A stretch of 35,409 bases of DNA from CAYYNP01 sp964472545 (GCA_964472545.1 CAYYNP010000071.1:1-35409), one strand, 5' to 3'; numbered from the stretch's first letter, positions 1 to 8,656 are shown. Notes: a model not told the origin generated them from the sequence alone. Made by a program: numbers and translations.

Positions 1-341
1 GTTCGGGCAAATAGAGCGTATTGACCATAGCGACCCCCCCTCGTCGGGTGTAAACGTCCTTGCGGCTCGCAGCAATCGACGGGACTATCTCCAGGAGCCC
101 CCCCAAGACAGGAGCCCCTGGAAAGAGGCGACGTTCGCAACATCTCCAGAGTATTCCGCCAAGTACGCGGTGTGTCAAAGCCCTCGGCCGATCTCTTTTC
201 CACGAATCTTGCCCTTTGCGCGGTGTCGAGGGGCGCGAATTGCGCTGTTCAAATGGGTTTCGGCCGGGTATCCTCAATATACGGCGTGCAAGACACCACG
301 CCGGCGAAAACCGCCCGCTTCCCGTTACGGAGGTCCCGTCC
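1..341. other. Left-edge leader, no gene recognised
   Basis: An open frame runs from position 60 into the first gene, but its first 94 codons are rich in Arg and Pro, show no domain, and sit upstream of a good ribosome site and signal peptide at 342. I treat it as untranslated. No convincing promoter pair was placed. Confidence 0.5.
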
Positions 342-1613
342 ATGTTCCGGTGCGCCTCGCTGTCGGTCAGTTTATTACTTCTGGTCACCACCGCCGCCCT
401 CGGCCAATTCCCGCCACGCATGGGGCCGCCGAAGGTGCTGACGATCATGGAGTTCGAGGGCAAGGTCGCCTCGGTGCGGCCGGGGGCGATCATGGCGACC
501 ACGATCGCCGACGAGACCTGGGGCATGCAACTCACGCCCCGCTCCGAAATCCGTGTGACCGGCAAGGCCGAGCGGAGCGTGCTGCGGCCGGGCATGTTCG
601 TACGTTTCATGGCGACGGTCAACAAACGGCAGAGCCGCGTGATCGACACCGTCAAGCAACTCACGATCTTCACGCCCTCGCAGGAAGAAGGCCGCATGAT
701 CGGCGTCTTCTATCCGGCCCAGGATCCGGCGGCTGCAGCGGCCGGCCATGGATTTGGCGGCGTACCCAACCCGGCCATGCCGCCGGGAGCGCCCGGTTTT
801 CCCGGCGGCGGAGCCCCCCAAGCTCCCCGCGCACCCGGCGCAGCCCAGCCGGAGAAGGCCGACGACCAAGAGGAGATGTTCGATATCCGTGCCCGGGTGA
901 GCACTTTTCGCGGCAACCGGATGAGCGTCTACGTGCCGAACAACTTCTTCAAGGCGACGCTGAAGATCGAACTGGCCGAGGACGCCGTGATCGCCGTGGA
1001 CCTAAACGACTACACGCTGGCCAGCGAAGGCGACAAGGTCTCCGGCCACGTGGTCGAGGTCGCACCGAAGATGGTCCAGGTGGTGCGGCTGAACATCGAG
1101 TTGGCCAACGCGTTGGGCAGTCCACGGAAGAAGCCGACGCGCCCCATCGTGCAACGTCCGCCAACGCGGCCGGGCGCCGGAGGCGAGCGCCAGCCGTTCG
1201 AGGTTGCTCCGGGCGATCCGCCCGCGGACCCACCGGGGGCTGGCGACCCACCGGCCGATCCTCCCGCAGATCCACCGGCCGATGCAGGTCCGGCACCGTG
1301 GGCGAAGCGTATTCCACAGATCACCGCGTTGCTCCAAAAGAAGCCCAAGCCCGGCGAAGGCGTGCGGCAATTGAGTATGAGCCTCAACGGAGCCGATCAG
1401 GAGACCTTCACCCAGACCGAGCCATTGCTGGCGCAGACGATTCGCGACCGCTTCGGCCCACCGGAAAAGACGGCTAACGTCAACGGCACGCTGCCCACCG
1501 GTGAAGGCGGGGCGAAGAAGGACGTGCAGTGGCAGCTCTGGTTCTATGGGCCGCTGAAGTTCTTCGTCGACGAAGAAGGGAAAACCGTGTACTTCAAGGT
1601 CGACGAGCCGTAG
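342..1613 (+). CDS. Secreted protein of unknown function, two beta-rich modules, Pro-rich linker
   Basis: I do not recognise the family. The start at 342 is chosen because GGAGG lies at 329-333 and the protein then begins with a signal peptide (MFRCASLSVSLLLLVTTAAL, cleavage near AALG-Q). The 423-residue product has an N-terminal module (about residues 30-115, ending 'LTIFTPS'), a Gly/Pro/Ala-rich linker, a second module (about 180-255), a linker with repeated DPPADPP units and a C-terminal domain ending 'VYFKVDEP'. Both modules are shared with the next gene, 44 nt downstream, so the two are tandem paralogs and probably one operon. An exported location is inferred from the signal peptide; the role is unknown. 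The long upstream extension of the frame is not used. Confidence 0.8.
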   Translation: MFRCASLSVSLLLLVTTAALGQFPPRMGPPKVLTIMEFEGKVASVRPGAIMATTIADETWGMQLTPRSEIRVTGKAERSVLRPGMFVRFMATVNKRQSRVIDTVKQLTIFTPSQEEGRMIGVFYPAQDPAAAAAGHGFGGVPNPAMPPGAPGFPGGGAPQAPRAPGAAQPEKADDQEEMFDIRARVSTFRGNRMSVYVPNNFFKATLKIELAEDAVIAVDLNDYTLASEGDKVSGHVVEVAPKMVQVVRLNIELANALGSPRKKPTRPIVQRPPTRPGAGGERQPFEVAPGDPPADPPGAGDPPADPPADPPADAGPAPWAKRIPQITALLQKKPKPGEGVRQLSMSLNGADQETFTQTEPLLAQTIRDRFGPPEKTANVNGTLPTGEGGAKKDVQWQLWFYGPLKFFVDEEGKTVYFKVDEP

Positions 1614-1657
1614 CGCATCGCCGGCCGCAGTTTGCATTCTGTACGGAGGGCTCCGTA

Positions 1658-2348
1658 ATGATGTCCCGTCTCGTGTGTGCCGTGTTGGCCTCTTGTCTGT
1701 TCGTCGCGTCCGCCGAAGCCGAAGATGGAGCCGTTTGCCGCCGACGGAACCGTGCAGGCCGTGGGCCCGGGCCGCATCCAGATGTTGACCAACTCCAACC
1801 AGAACTGGATGATCTTCATCGACCCAAAGGCCACCGTACACGTGATGGGCACGGCTAAAGCCGACTTCCTCCGCGTGGGGATGTTCATCCGCTTCTCGGT
1901 CGCCTTGGACAAACGCGGCAAGGCCCAGGGCAAGGTCGGCGACTTGATGATCTTCACCCCCACACCGCAGAACTTCGTCGGCGCCTGGCCCGAGGCGGCG
2001 GGCGCGGGCCCGCCCGATCCGGCCGGCGACGGCGGCGAGGCGGGCGACAGGCCGCCGGTTCAATCGAGCAACTACACCATCGCCGGACAGATTCGCGGCA
2101 GCCGCCGAGGCAAGATCACCGTCAACTACGGCCAGGGGATGGTCGATATCGAACTCGACGAGAACCCCAGCATCAAGGTCGACTTCGCCGACTACACGGT
2201 CGCCCGGCAGGGCAACAAGATCTCGGTCAAGCGCGGCAAGATGTACCCCGGCCGGCCCGGCATGGCCCAGGCGACCGAGTTGACCATCATGCTATCGGAT
2301 CCGCTGACGCTCAACCCGCCGAAGCCCAAGCGTCCCGCTCGGCCGTGA
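1658..2348 (+). pseudogene. Frameshifted secreted paralog of the preceding gene
   Basis: The body (from MEPFAADGTV at 1725 onward, about 207 residues) matches both modules of the upstream protein: one ending 'LMIFTPTPQ' and one with 'IKVDFADYTVARQGNKIS' against 'IAVDLNDYTLASEGDKVS'. In the body frame there is no signal peptide and no good start. One frame away, an ATG at 1658 with GGAGG at 1645-1649 encodes a clear signal peptide, MMSRLVCAVLASCLFVASA, followed by EAE. A +1 shift near 1724 would join them exactly where the paralog begins its mature part. This is either a real mutation, a sequencing or assembly error, or a gene restarting at 1725 without export. Length without the C-terminal domain of the paralog is natural, because the protein simply ends after module two. 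Confidence 0.65.
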
Positions 2349-2362
2349 TGTGCCGATCGGCG

Positions 2363-3109
2363 TCAACTCGCGGCGACTGCCAGAGCCACCAGCAGTACGG
2401 CGGCCGTTTCGATCCGCAGAATTCTCGGCCCCAAATCGACCGCCTGCCAGCCGGCAGCCAACGCGGCGGAGACTTCCTCGTCGGTGAAGCCCCCTTCCGG
2501 CCCGACGGACAGGTACGCCGGATCGTCGCCGGTAATCGCCGGCAATCGGATGCCGCCGGTCTGGTCGCGGCGTTGCGGATGAGCCAACAGCCGGTACGAC
2601 GGGCTGGCACGCCCGGTCAGATAGTCGCGCCACGTCTGCGGCTCGGCAATCTCCATCAGGCGATTCCGTCCGCACTGTTTCGATGCCTCGATGACCGCCC
2701 GCCGTAGCCGCTTCATTGCGCCGGCTGCCGGTTGGGCGACGCTTCGCTCCGTCCGCAGCGGCACCAACCGCCGGACGCCCAACTCGACGGCCTTCTGAAC
2801 CAGCCACCGCTGCCGATCCCCTTTGGGCAGCGCGACGCCGAGCACCAAATCTCGCGGCAACTCACGGTCGATCGGCTCCCGGCCCGTTACGGTCAGCTCC
2901 ACCTTGCTGCGGCCCACGCGCTCGATCGTCGCGGGGAACTCGGCACCGCTGCCGTCGAAAAGCACCACGCGGCCACCGGGCTGCGCCCGCATGACGTGGA
3001 TCAGGTGGTGTGCCTCCGAGCCGCCCAACTCGGCCCGACGGCCCACGACGGCACCTTGCGCAGCGTCGCTTTCTTCGATCGGGGTTTCGACGAAGTATCG
3101 ATCGGCCAT
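2363..3109 (-). CDS. rsmE: 16S rRNA (uracil-1498-N3)-methyltransferase RsmE
   Basis: RsmE methylates N3 of U1498 of 16S rRNA in assembled 30S subunits, using S-adenosylmethionine. The 248-residue protein starts MADRYFVETP, carries an N-terminal PUA-like part with 'HLIHVMRAQPGGRVVLFDG', and then the SPOUT-type methyltransferase domain with 'QKAVELGVRRLVPLRTERS', the SAM-loop signature 'SVGPEGGFTDEEV' and 'LGPRILRIETA' near the C terminus. Length is normal for the family. The start at 3109 is preceded by an AGGGAGG-like site; upstream in-frame codons look non-coding. It converges on the paralog pair (14 nt gap) and diverges from the ATPase gene at 3214. Confidence 0.93.
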   Translation of the reverse strand: MADRYFVETPIEESDAAQGAVVGRRAELGGSEAHHLIHVMRAQPGGRVVLFDGSGAEFPATIERVGRSKVELTVTGREPIDRELPRDLVLGVALPKGDRQRWLVQKAVELGVRRLVPLRTERSVAQPAAGAMKRLRRAVIEASKQCGRNRLMEIAEPQTWRDYLTGRASPSYRLLAHPQRRDQTGGIRLPAITGDDPAYLSVGPEGGFTDEEVSAALAAGWQAVDLGPRILRIETAAVLLVALAVAAS

Positions 3110-3213
3110 CGGGCATGCCTCCCTGGCATAGACAGTCGGTGTGAAGTTCTGCGGCGCGTTGTACCGAAAATAGCAGAGGTACGGGTGGAATTGTATGGTG
3201 GGAGGCGAAGTCG

Positions 3214-4017
3214 ATGTACCAAACGCACTGGGAATTGGACGAATCGCCCTTTCGAGGTGCACTCGACCCACAATCCTTCTGCCAAAGCCCCACCCATGAG
3301 GAGGCGTTGGCGAGGCTGCATTTCCTCGTGGACCACCATCGCCGGCTGGGCCTGTTGATGGGACCCCCCGGCAGCGGGAAGTCGCTGATGCTGGAGTTCT
3401 TCGCCGATCAGCTTCGGCGTGGGGGACGCCCGGCCGCCCGGGTGGATCTGCTGGGCATCGAATCCGGCGAGATGTTCTACCAGTTGGCAGCCGGATTGGG
3501 GGTAAACCGAGATCCGGCCGATCCGATCGGCCGGCTCTGGCGGGCGGTGACCGATCGGCTGGTAGAGTTTCGCTACCAGCAGTTCGAATCGGTGATCCTC
3601 TGCGACGACGCCGATCAGGCCAGCCGCGACGTCCTCGACCAGATCACCCGGCTGGCCCAACACGACCCCTCGCCCCAGGCCCGGCTGACGATCGTTCTGG
3701 CAGGCCGAACCGGCCAGATGAGCCGGATCGGCGATCGTCTGCTCGACATGGCCGAATTGCGGATCGACGTGGAGGCGTGGGAGGCGTCGGACACGGCGGA
3801 CTACCTGAGACGGTCGTTGGCTCGGGCCGGCCGCCGCGCGCCGATCTTCGACGAACCGGCCACCACCCGAATCCACGAACTCTGCGAAGGCATCCCCCGC
3901 CGCGTCAGCCAACTCGCCGAACTCTCGCTGTTGGCCGGCGCCGGCAAGCAGCTCGATCGCATCGACGCCAACACGGTGGAAACCGTGCATCGCGAATTGG
4001 ACGTAGTCGGCGTGTAG
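3214..4017 (+). CDS. ExeA/GspA-like AAA ATPase
   Basis: The 267-residue protein begins 'MYQTHWELDESPF', the usual opening of ExeA-like ATPases (compare 'FxLxxxPF'). It has Walker A GPPGSGKS at residues 50-57, a Walker B-like stretch 'VILCDDADQ' near 127-135, and 'GIPRRVSQL' in the C-terminal helical part, typical of the AAA family that includes ExeA of type II secretion and TniB/IstB-like transposition ATPases. No membrane segment or peptidoglycan-binding domain is present, so it is a short cytoplasmic form. GGGAGG sits upstream of the ATG. No secretion or transposase gene is adjacent, so its partner is unknown. Planctomycetes often carry several such stand-alone copies. Confidence 0.85.
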   Translation: MYQTHWELDESPFRGALDPQSFCQSPTHEEALARLHFLVDHHRRLGLLMGPPGSGKSLMLEFFADQLRRGGRPAARVDLLGIESGEMFYQLAAGLGVNRDPADPIGRLWRAVTDRLVEFRYQQFESVILCDDADQASRDVLDQITRLAQHDPSPQARLTIVLAGRTGQMSRIGDRLLDMAELRIDVEAWEASDTADYLRRSLARAGRRAPIFDEPATTRIHELCEGIPRRVSQLAELSLLAGAGKQLDRIDANTVETVHRELDVVGV

Positions 4018-4027
4018 TCTCGAGAGC

Positions 4028-4094
4028 AAGGGGATAGGTACACTCTGCCGGAACCGCCCGGAAGGTGCTGCGCACAGAATGTACCCGTCCCCTT
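4028..4094. repeat. REP-like imperfect palindrome
   Basis: The left arm AAGGGGATAGGTACACTCTG and the right arm CAGAATGTACCCGTCCCCTT are near-perfect inverse complements (17 of 20), enclosing a GC-rich centre. This form, AAGGGGACRGGTAC..., is typical of repetitive extragenic palindromes mobilised by REP-associated tyrosine transposases. No such transposase gene lies in the window. It overlaps the apparent 5' extension of the following gene, which supports a later start for that gene. Confidence 0.7.
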
Positions 4095-4163
4095 TGGACG
4101 GTCTTTCTCGTTGCACTTTGTCTCTTGACTCGGTCGGCCGAATCCTCTACTCTCCGCCCCATA

Positions 4164-5300
4164 ATGTTGGTCTCATGGCGAGAGTACGTTCTGGTTGCCG
4201 CCGTCGCGGTGGCTTCGTCGGGTGTCCGGGCCGATGGCCCGCTGGCCTTCGCGGACACCAATGGCGTGCTGTTGCTGCGAAGCGGGCAGGTCCTTCAGGG
4301 GCGGATCGTGCGGGCAGACCGGGTCTATCACGTGACCGTGCCAAACGGCCAGATTCGCATCCGGGCGGAGGACGTGGAACTGCACTGCGGCAGCTTGCAG
4401 CAGGGCTATCTGCAAAAGCGGGCCGCCGTCCGCGTGGGCCAGGTCCGCGACCACCTCGAGCTGGCCCAATGGTGCCTGCAAAACGAGCTCTTCGGCCGGG
4501 CCGCCGAAGAACTTGCCGATGCCATCGACGCCGCCCCCACCCATCCCGGCGTCGCGCTGCTGGAACGCCGGTTGAGGATGGCCATGCAGCCGCCGGAGAG
4601 CCGCGTGGGACGGACCGAAGCGGCGGCACAAGCCACGCCCGTTGAGCCAGCCGTATCGCAGGAGGAGTTGGATCAACTGGTACGCTCGATGCCGCCGGGC
4701 ACGATGGAGACCTTCACCAGGACCATCCAACCGTTGTTGGTGAACAACTGCACCACGTCGGGATGTCACGGATCGGACAGCCGGAGCGAGTATCAGCTGC
4801 GGCGGGTCTCCAGCACGGGCCGCGTCGACCGTCGCCTCACTCAACGGAACCTCCACGCCACGATGCAGTGGGTCGATCGGCAAAGCCCGGCGTCGAGCCC
4901 GCTGCTGAGTGCGGCCAACCGCCCCCACGCGACGCTGCCCAAACCGGTCTTCACGCCCGGAGAGTTCAAGCAGTATCGCCACCTGATCGATTGGGTACAC
5001 GAGGCGGCCGCCCCCGCAACGCCACGCGTTGCACACAGCATTGCCGCCGGTCAGCCGACCGCCCACACTGCGCCGACCTCCCACACTGTGCCGATCGATG
5101 CCGAGCCACCCCATGCCATTCCCGCACCGCCGAAGGAAACGTTCGGCTTCGGCCCCATGCGCCCGATGGATTCTCCGCCGCTGCTGCGGCCACTTGGGTC
5201 CCAACGTGGAGCCCCGCCCACCGACTTCGTCCCGGTCGATCCGTTCGACCCGGAGATCTTCAATCGGCGATACTTGGGCACCGCCGCGAAGCATCCATAG
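4164..5300 (+). CDS. Exported protein with cytochrome-like CX4CH motif
   Basis: The start at 4164 gives a 378-residue protein with signal peptide 'MLVSWREYVLVAAVAVASSG'. The alternative upstream start at 4065 lies inside the REP palindrome and is rejected. Residues about 29-75 form a small beta-rich module ('LLLRSGQVLQGRIVRADRVYHV'-like start), followed by an alpha-helical TPR-like stretch (95-140). A segment at 185-310 contains 'QPLLVNNCTTSGCHG': Cys196, Cys201 and His202 form CX4CH, a spaced variant of the heme c motif CXXCH found in planctomycete cytochrome-like domains. The last 90 residues are Pro-rich and low complexity. Heme binding is inferred, not shown. The gene converges with cobA-hemD, 9 nt away. 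Confidence 0.75.
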   Translation: MLVSWREYVLVAAVAVASSGVRADGPLAFADTNGVLLLRSGQVLQGRIVRADRVYHVTVPNGQIRIRAEDVELHCGSLQQGYLQKRAAVRVGQVRDHLELAQWCLQNELFGRAAEELADAIDAAPTHPGVALLERRLRMAMQPPESRVGRTEAAAQATPVEPAVSQEELDQLVRSMPPGTMETFTRTIQPLLVNNCTTSGCHGSDSRSEYQLRRVSSTGRVDRRLTQRNLHATMQWVDRQSPASSPLLSAANRPHATLPKPVFTPGEFKQYRHLIDWVHEAAAPATPRVAHSIAAGQPTAHTAPTSHTVPIDAEPPHAIPAPPKETFGFGPMRPMDSPPLLRPLGSQRGAPPTDFVPVDPFDPEIFNRRYLGTAAKHP

Positions 5301-5309
5301 CGAAGCGGG

Positions 5310-6842
5310 CTAGACGCCTGACTCACGACCGCGGGCGGCGAGCAGGGCCTCGACCAAACCGTCGGCAGTGTACTCGGATGCCTCGGCCGCAGGCTCAAGA
5401 CCCGCCTCCTTCAACGCGGCCGACGTCAAAGGGCTCAGCGACGCGAACCGCACGGCCCGCAGGCCGTCGCCGTAGAGCCTGATCAACGAGCGGGCGGTGG
5501 CGGGACTGGTCACGGTGACCCAGTCGATTTCACCGGCCTCCAGCGATGCTGCCACGCCGGCATCCGGGGTCTCTACGTCGACGCTATCGTAGACCACGAT
5601 CGAATCGACCTCAGCGCCGAGTTGCTTCAGCCGCTCGGCCAACACTCCCCGCCCACGTCCGGCGCGGGCCAACAGGAACCGTTGGCCCGCTGCCTCCGCC
5701 GAGAGGGCCTCGGCCAGCGACTCGGCGTTGAAACGCTCCGGCACCAGGTCCGCCCGCAGGTGATAACTCGACAAACGCTCGGCCGTGGCGGTACCCACGA
5801 CCGCCAGCTTTACGCCGCCAAACGCCCGAAGATCTTTGTCGCGGTCGAACAACCGGCGCATGAAGTGGTCGACCCCGTTGGCGCTGGAGAAGACCAGCCA
5901 GTCGTATTCTGCGAGTGAATCCAAGGCCGCGTCCAGCGGGGCCGGGTCGGGCGGGTCGATGATTGCGATGGCCGGCCGCAGCAGCGTCTCCGCACCCAAC
6001 GCTTTTAGCCGCCCTTCGAGCTTTGACGACGTGCCCGGCGGGCCGGTCACCAGAACCCGGGCGCCGAACAACGGACGCGCGGCAAACCAGGAGAGATCGG
6101 GGGCCCGATCGACGACCTTGCCGACGACAAACAACGACGGCGGACGAACCTCCTGCTCGGCAACGACTTGCTCGGCCGTTTCCAACGTGCAGCGCACCGT
6201 CCGCTGCCGCGCCCGGGTACACCAACGCACGATCGCCACGGGCGTCTGCGGCGGCTTGCCGTGATCGATCAAGGCGCGGCTCCATTGGCCCACCCGGCGT
6301 ACGCCCATGTAGAAGATCAACGTGCCGGGAAACTCCGCCAACACGCCGAAATCGAGCCCGGACTTCTTCTTCGTGTGGCGTTCCTGGCCGGCAATCAGGG
6401 CTACGGCCGAGGCGTCGTCGTGGTGCGTGATGGGAATCTCGCCGTAGGCCGCCACCGCCAAACCGGCCGTGATTCCGGGAACGACTTCGAAGGGGATGCC
6501 GACCTCGCGGAGCGGCTCGATTTCATCGGCTCCCCGACCAAAGATTGACGGATCCCCCCCCTTTAGGCGAACGACCGTCTTGCCGCTTTGGGCTGCCTTG
6601 AGCATCTCGGCGACGATCTCGTCCGGCGAGAGCGCGCGGCCCGTGCTGTGGTGCCCCAATCGGACGAGTTCGGCGCCGTCGGCCGCGTGCTTCAACACGG
6701 CCGGATTGACAAGATAGTCGTACAGGACGAAATCGGCCCGGGCGAGGCACTCCGCAGCACGCACCGTGATCAGGCCGGGGTCGCCTGGGCCGGCGCCCAC
6801 CAGGAAGACGGTTGCGGGAGGGATACTCGATATGGTGGTCAT
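5310..6842 (-). CDS. cobA/hemD: Fused uroporphyrinogen-III C-methyltransferase / uroporphyrinogen-III synthase
   Basis: This 510-residue fusion covers two steps at the tetrapyrrole branch point: HemD closes hydroxymethylbilane into uroporphyrinogen III, and CobA (SUMT) methylates it at C2 and C7 with SAM to give precorrin-2, the precursor of siroheme and cobalamin. Residues 1 to about 255 carry SUMT motifs 'VGAGPGDPGLITVRA', 'LKGGDPSIFGRG', 'VVPGITAG' and 'TLIFYMG'. From about 260 the HemD part follows, with 'ARVLVTGPPGTSSKL', 'DWLVFSSANGVDHF' and 'VTVTSPATARSLI'. The start MTTISSIPPA at 6842 precedes the first beta strand; upstream codons are not conserved in character. The fusion is a known arrangement. 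It may feed the cobalamin route implied by the cobalt importer at 12860-15483. Confidence 0.93.
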   Translation of the reverse strand: MTTISSIPPATVFLVGAGPGDPGLITVRAAECLARADFVLYDYLVNPAVLKHAADGAELVRLGHHSTGRALSPDEIVAEMLKAAQSGKTVVRLKGGDPSIFGRGADEIEPLREVGIPFEVVPGITAGLAVAAYGEIPITHHDDASAVALIAGQERHTKKKSGLDFGVLAEFPGTLIFYMGVRRVGQWSRALIDHGKPPQTPVAIVRWCTRARQRTVRCTLETAEQVVAEQEVRPPSLFVVGKVVDRAPDLSWFAARPLFGARVLVTGPPGTSSKLEGRLKALGAETLLRPAIAIIDPPDPAPLDAALDSLAEYDWLVFSSANGVDHFMRRLFDRDKDLRAFGGVKLAVVGTATAERLSSYHLRADLVPERFNAESLAEALSAEAAGQRFLLARAGRGRGVLAERLKQLGAEVDSIVVYDSVDVETPDAGVAASLEAGEIDWVTVTSPATARSLIRLYGDGLRAVRFASLSPLTSAALKEAGLEPAAEASEYTADGLVEALLAARGRESGV

Positions 6843-7165
6843 GCGTCGGGGAAACTCCACTTCGGGGGGCGTATCTCTGAGACTGTAGACGGTTACCGCA
6901 GCCACGGCAAGGTGGCCCCGGCCGGGGCAAAGTCGCAGCCGGCCGTTGCGCTCAGCGCGACCTCTTTGCACCCCCGACTGTAAATCTAGGGGTTTTCTGC
7001 TGCGTATTCCGGTTAGGAGGGTTGTGCCGGCAGAGCATGAAAAACCGGAAAAGTCACTACAACCGGCCGATCCCTCAAATCAGGGAGCACCGGTATTCTT
7101 GCTACATCTGCGAGATCCGTCACCTCCGGAAAAACCGTCAAACTGCCCACTGCACTTAGGGAGAG
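6843..7165. other. Divergent intergenic region, cobA-hemD / BBP7 gene
   Basis: This 323-nt gap must hold the promoters of both flanking genes, but I see no convincing -35/-10 pair on either strand. It contains a 14-bp perfect palindrome GCCCCGGCCGGGGC at 6915-6928. A purine-rich ribosome site (AGGGAGAG) lies at its right end, just before the BBP7 start. Confidence 0.4.
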
Positions 7166-8518
7166 ATGATGATGAATGCCAGATCGGTAGCCTTGCTGGC
7201 GGGCGTGTTGGCCCTTGTCGGTGCATTAGCCGCCGCCCCAGCGTCCACGTTCGCACAACAATACGCCTACTACCAGCAGATGCCCGGCGGACCGTCGCAG
7301 ATGCAGCTCGCCTCGAACTGGCTCCACACGTCCTATGCCCCAATGGCTGCGGGCTACCTTTCCGGTGGTGTTGGATGTGGCGTGGAAGAAGGATGCGGCA
7401 CGGCCGCCGGGTGCGGACCGGCGGGTCAGAGATCCAAAGGCTGTGCCTACGTTCGCGCCGACTACCTGCACTGGTGGACCAAGGGCGTCAGACCGCCGGC
7501 CTTGGTCACGACGAGCCCCGACGGCACCGCGCGAGAAGACGCCGGTGTTCTCGGGCTGGATACGACGACCATCCTCTACGGCGATTCGTACATCAACGAC
7601 GACGCCCGGCCGGGCTATCGAATCACCTTGGGCGTCTGGGGTGATTGCGCCGAAACCTGGGCCGTCGAAGGCGACTACTTCGATCTGGCCGGCGAGTCGA
7701 ACAGCGCGGCCTTCACCGGTTCCGGTGCGACGATCCTCTCGCGGCCGTTCTACAATATCCAAACTGCCCAGCAGGATGCCGAGCTGGTCTCCTTTCCCAC
7801 CGTGCTGGCGGGCACGGTGTCGGTCAGCACCAGCGAATACTTCCAGTCGACCGGTAGTTGGCTGCGCGTCAACTTGGGCAAGTGTCTGTCGCCCTGTGCC
7901 GACCCCTGCAATCGCTACGGATATCGGTTCGACCTCATTGGCGGCTACCGTTTCTATCGGTTGGACGACTCCCTGACGGTCCACGAGGACCTGACTGCGT
8001 TGAACACGCCGGTGACCACGACGTTCGACATCCACGACCGCTTCCGCGCCGAAAACGAATTTCACGGCGGCGAGATCGGCCTGAAGACGGAGATCCATCA
8101 AGGACGATGGTCGATGGACCTCTTGGCCAAGATGGCCCTGGGCAACAACCGTCAACTGGTTGCCGTTCGCGGTGACACCGTCACCACAATCGGCTCCCTG
8201 ACCCCGGTCACCGATCCCGGCGGTCTGCTCTCGGCGATCACCAACATCGGCGACTACGAGCGAGATCAATTCACCGTCATCCCACAGTTGAGCATGGAGA
8301 TCGGCTACCAAATCAACTGCCGGACGCGGGCATTCGTCGGCTACAACGTGCTCTACTGGGCTCACGTAAGGCGGTCGGCCGACCAGATCGACACGGTGGT
8401 CGACTACCGCAACATCCCGCCGATCGAGCCCGGCGGAACGATCCACCCGCAAGCCCAACTCCGCAACAACGACTTCTGGGCCCAGGGCATCAACGTCGGC
8501 GTCGCCTTCCGCTACTAG
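7166..8518 (+). CDS. BBP7-family outer-membrane beta-barrel protein
   Basis: The 450-residue protein has a signal peptide (three possible Met starts, then 'NARSVALLAGVLALVGALAA', cleaved near TFAQQ) and a Cys/Gly-rich linker. The BBP7 signature 'YVRADYLHWWTKG' follows near residue 95, with 'PGYRITLGVWGDCAETWAVEG' further on. Alternating aromatic and polar strands continue to a C-terminal 'GINVGVAFRY', the terminal-aromatic ending of outer-membrane barrels. BBP7 proteins are planctomycete-specific predicted porin-like barrels; substrate is unknown. The third ATG (7172) has the best spacing from AGGGAG, but all three are in frame. It is followed by a terminator-like hairpin and a convergent gene. 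Confidence 0.88.
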   Translation: MMMNARSVALLAGVLALVGALAAAPASTFAQQYAYYQQMPGGPSQMQLASNWLHTSYAPMAAGYLSGGVGCGVEEGCGTAAGCGPAGQRSKGCAYVRADYLHWWTKGVRPPALVTTSPDGTAREDAGVLGLDTTTILYGDSYINDDARPGYRITLGVWGDCAETWAVEGDYFDLAGESNSAAFTGSGATILSRPFYNIQTAQQDAELVSFPTVLAGTVSVSTSEYFQSTGSWLRVNLGKCLSPCADPCNRYGYRFDLIGGYRFYRLDDSLTVHEDLTALNTPVTTTFDIHDRFRAENEFHGGEIGLKTEIHQGRWSMDLLAKMALGNNRQLVAVRGDTVTTIGSLTPVTDPGGLLSAITNIGDYERDQFTVIPQLSMEIGYQINCRTRAFVGYNVLYWAHVRRSADQIDTVVDYRNIPPIEPGGTIHPQAQLRNNDFWAQGINVGVAFRY

Positions 8519-8544
8519 ACTCCCGCAACCGGATCGCGTCGACC

Positions 8545-8604
8545 GAGCCCGGCGCGCAGATGGGTCGCTTCCCGCGGCGACTCGTCCGTGCGTCGGGCTC
8601 TTTT
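8545..8604 (+). terminator. Long hairpin with T tract between convergent genes
   Basis: GAGCCCGGCGCGC (8545-8557) pairs with GTGCGTCGGGCTC (8588-8600), 11 of 13 positions, and is followed by TTTTG. A smaller inner stem (GTCGC/GCGAC) fills the loop. It lies just after the BBP7 stop and before the stop of the convergent PEP-CTERM gene. Confidence 0.5.
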
Positions 8605-8656
8605 GCGTGGGCGCGGGTGATCGCCGGCAGGGTAAACCGGGCCCTTTCGCCCACCG

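Noticed and set aside
60..341. 94-codon N-terminal extension of the first secreted protein
   Set aside because: Arg/Pro-rich, no domain, and a good ribosome site plus signal peptide start at 342.
4065..4163. Upstream start giving a hydrophobic N terminus to the CX4CH protein
   Set aside because: It overlaps the REP-like palindrome; the ATG at 4164 already gives a complete signal peptide.
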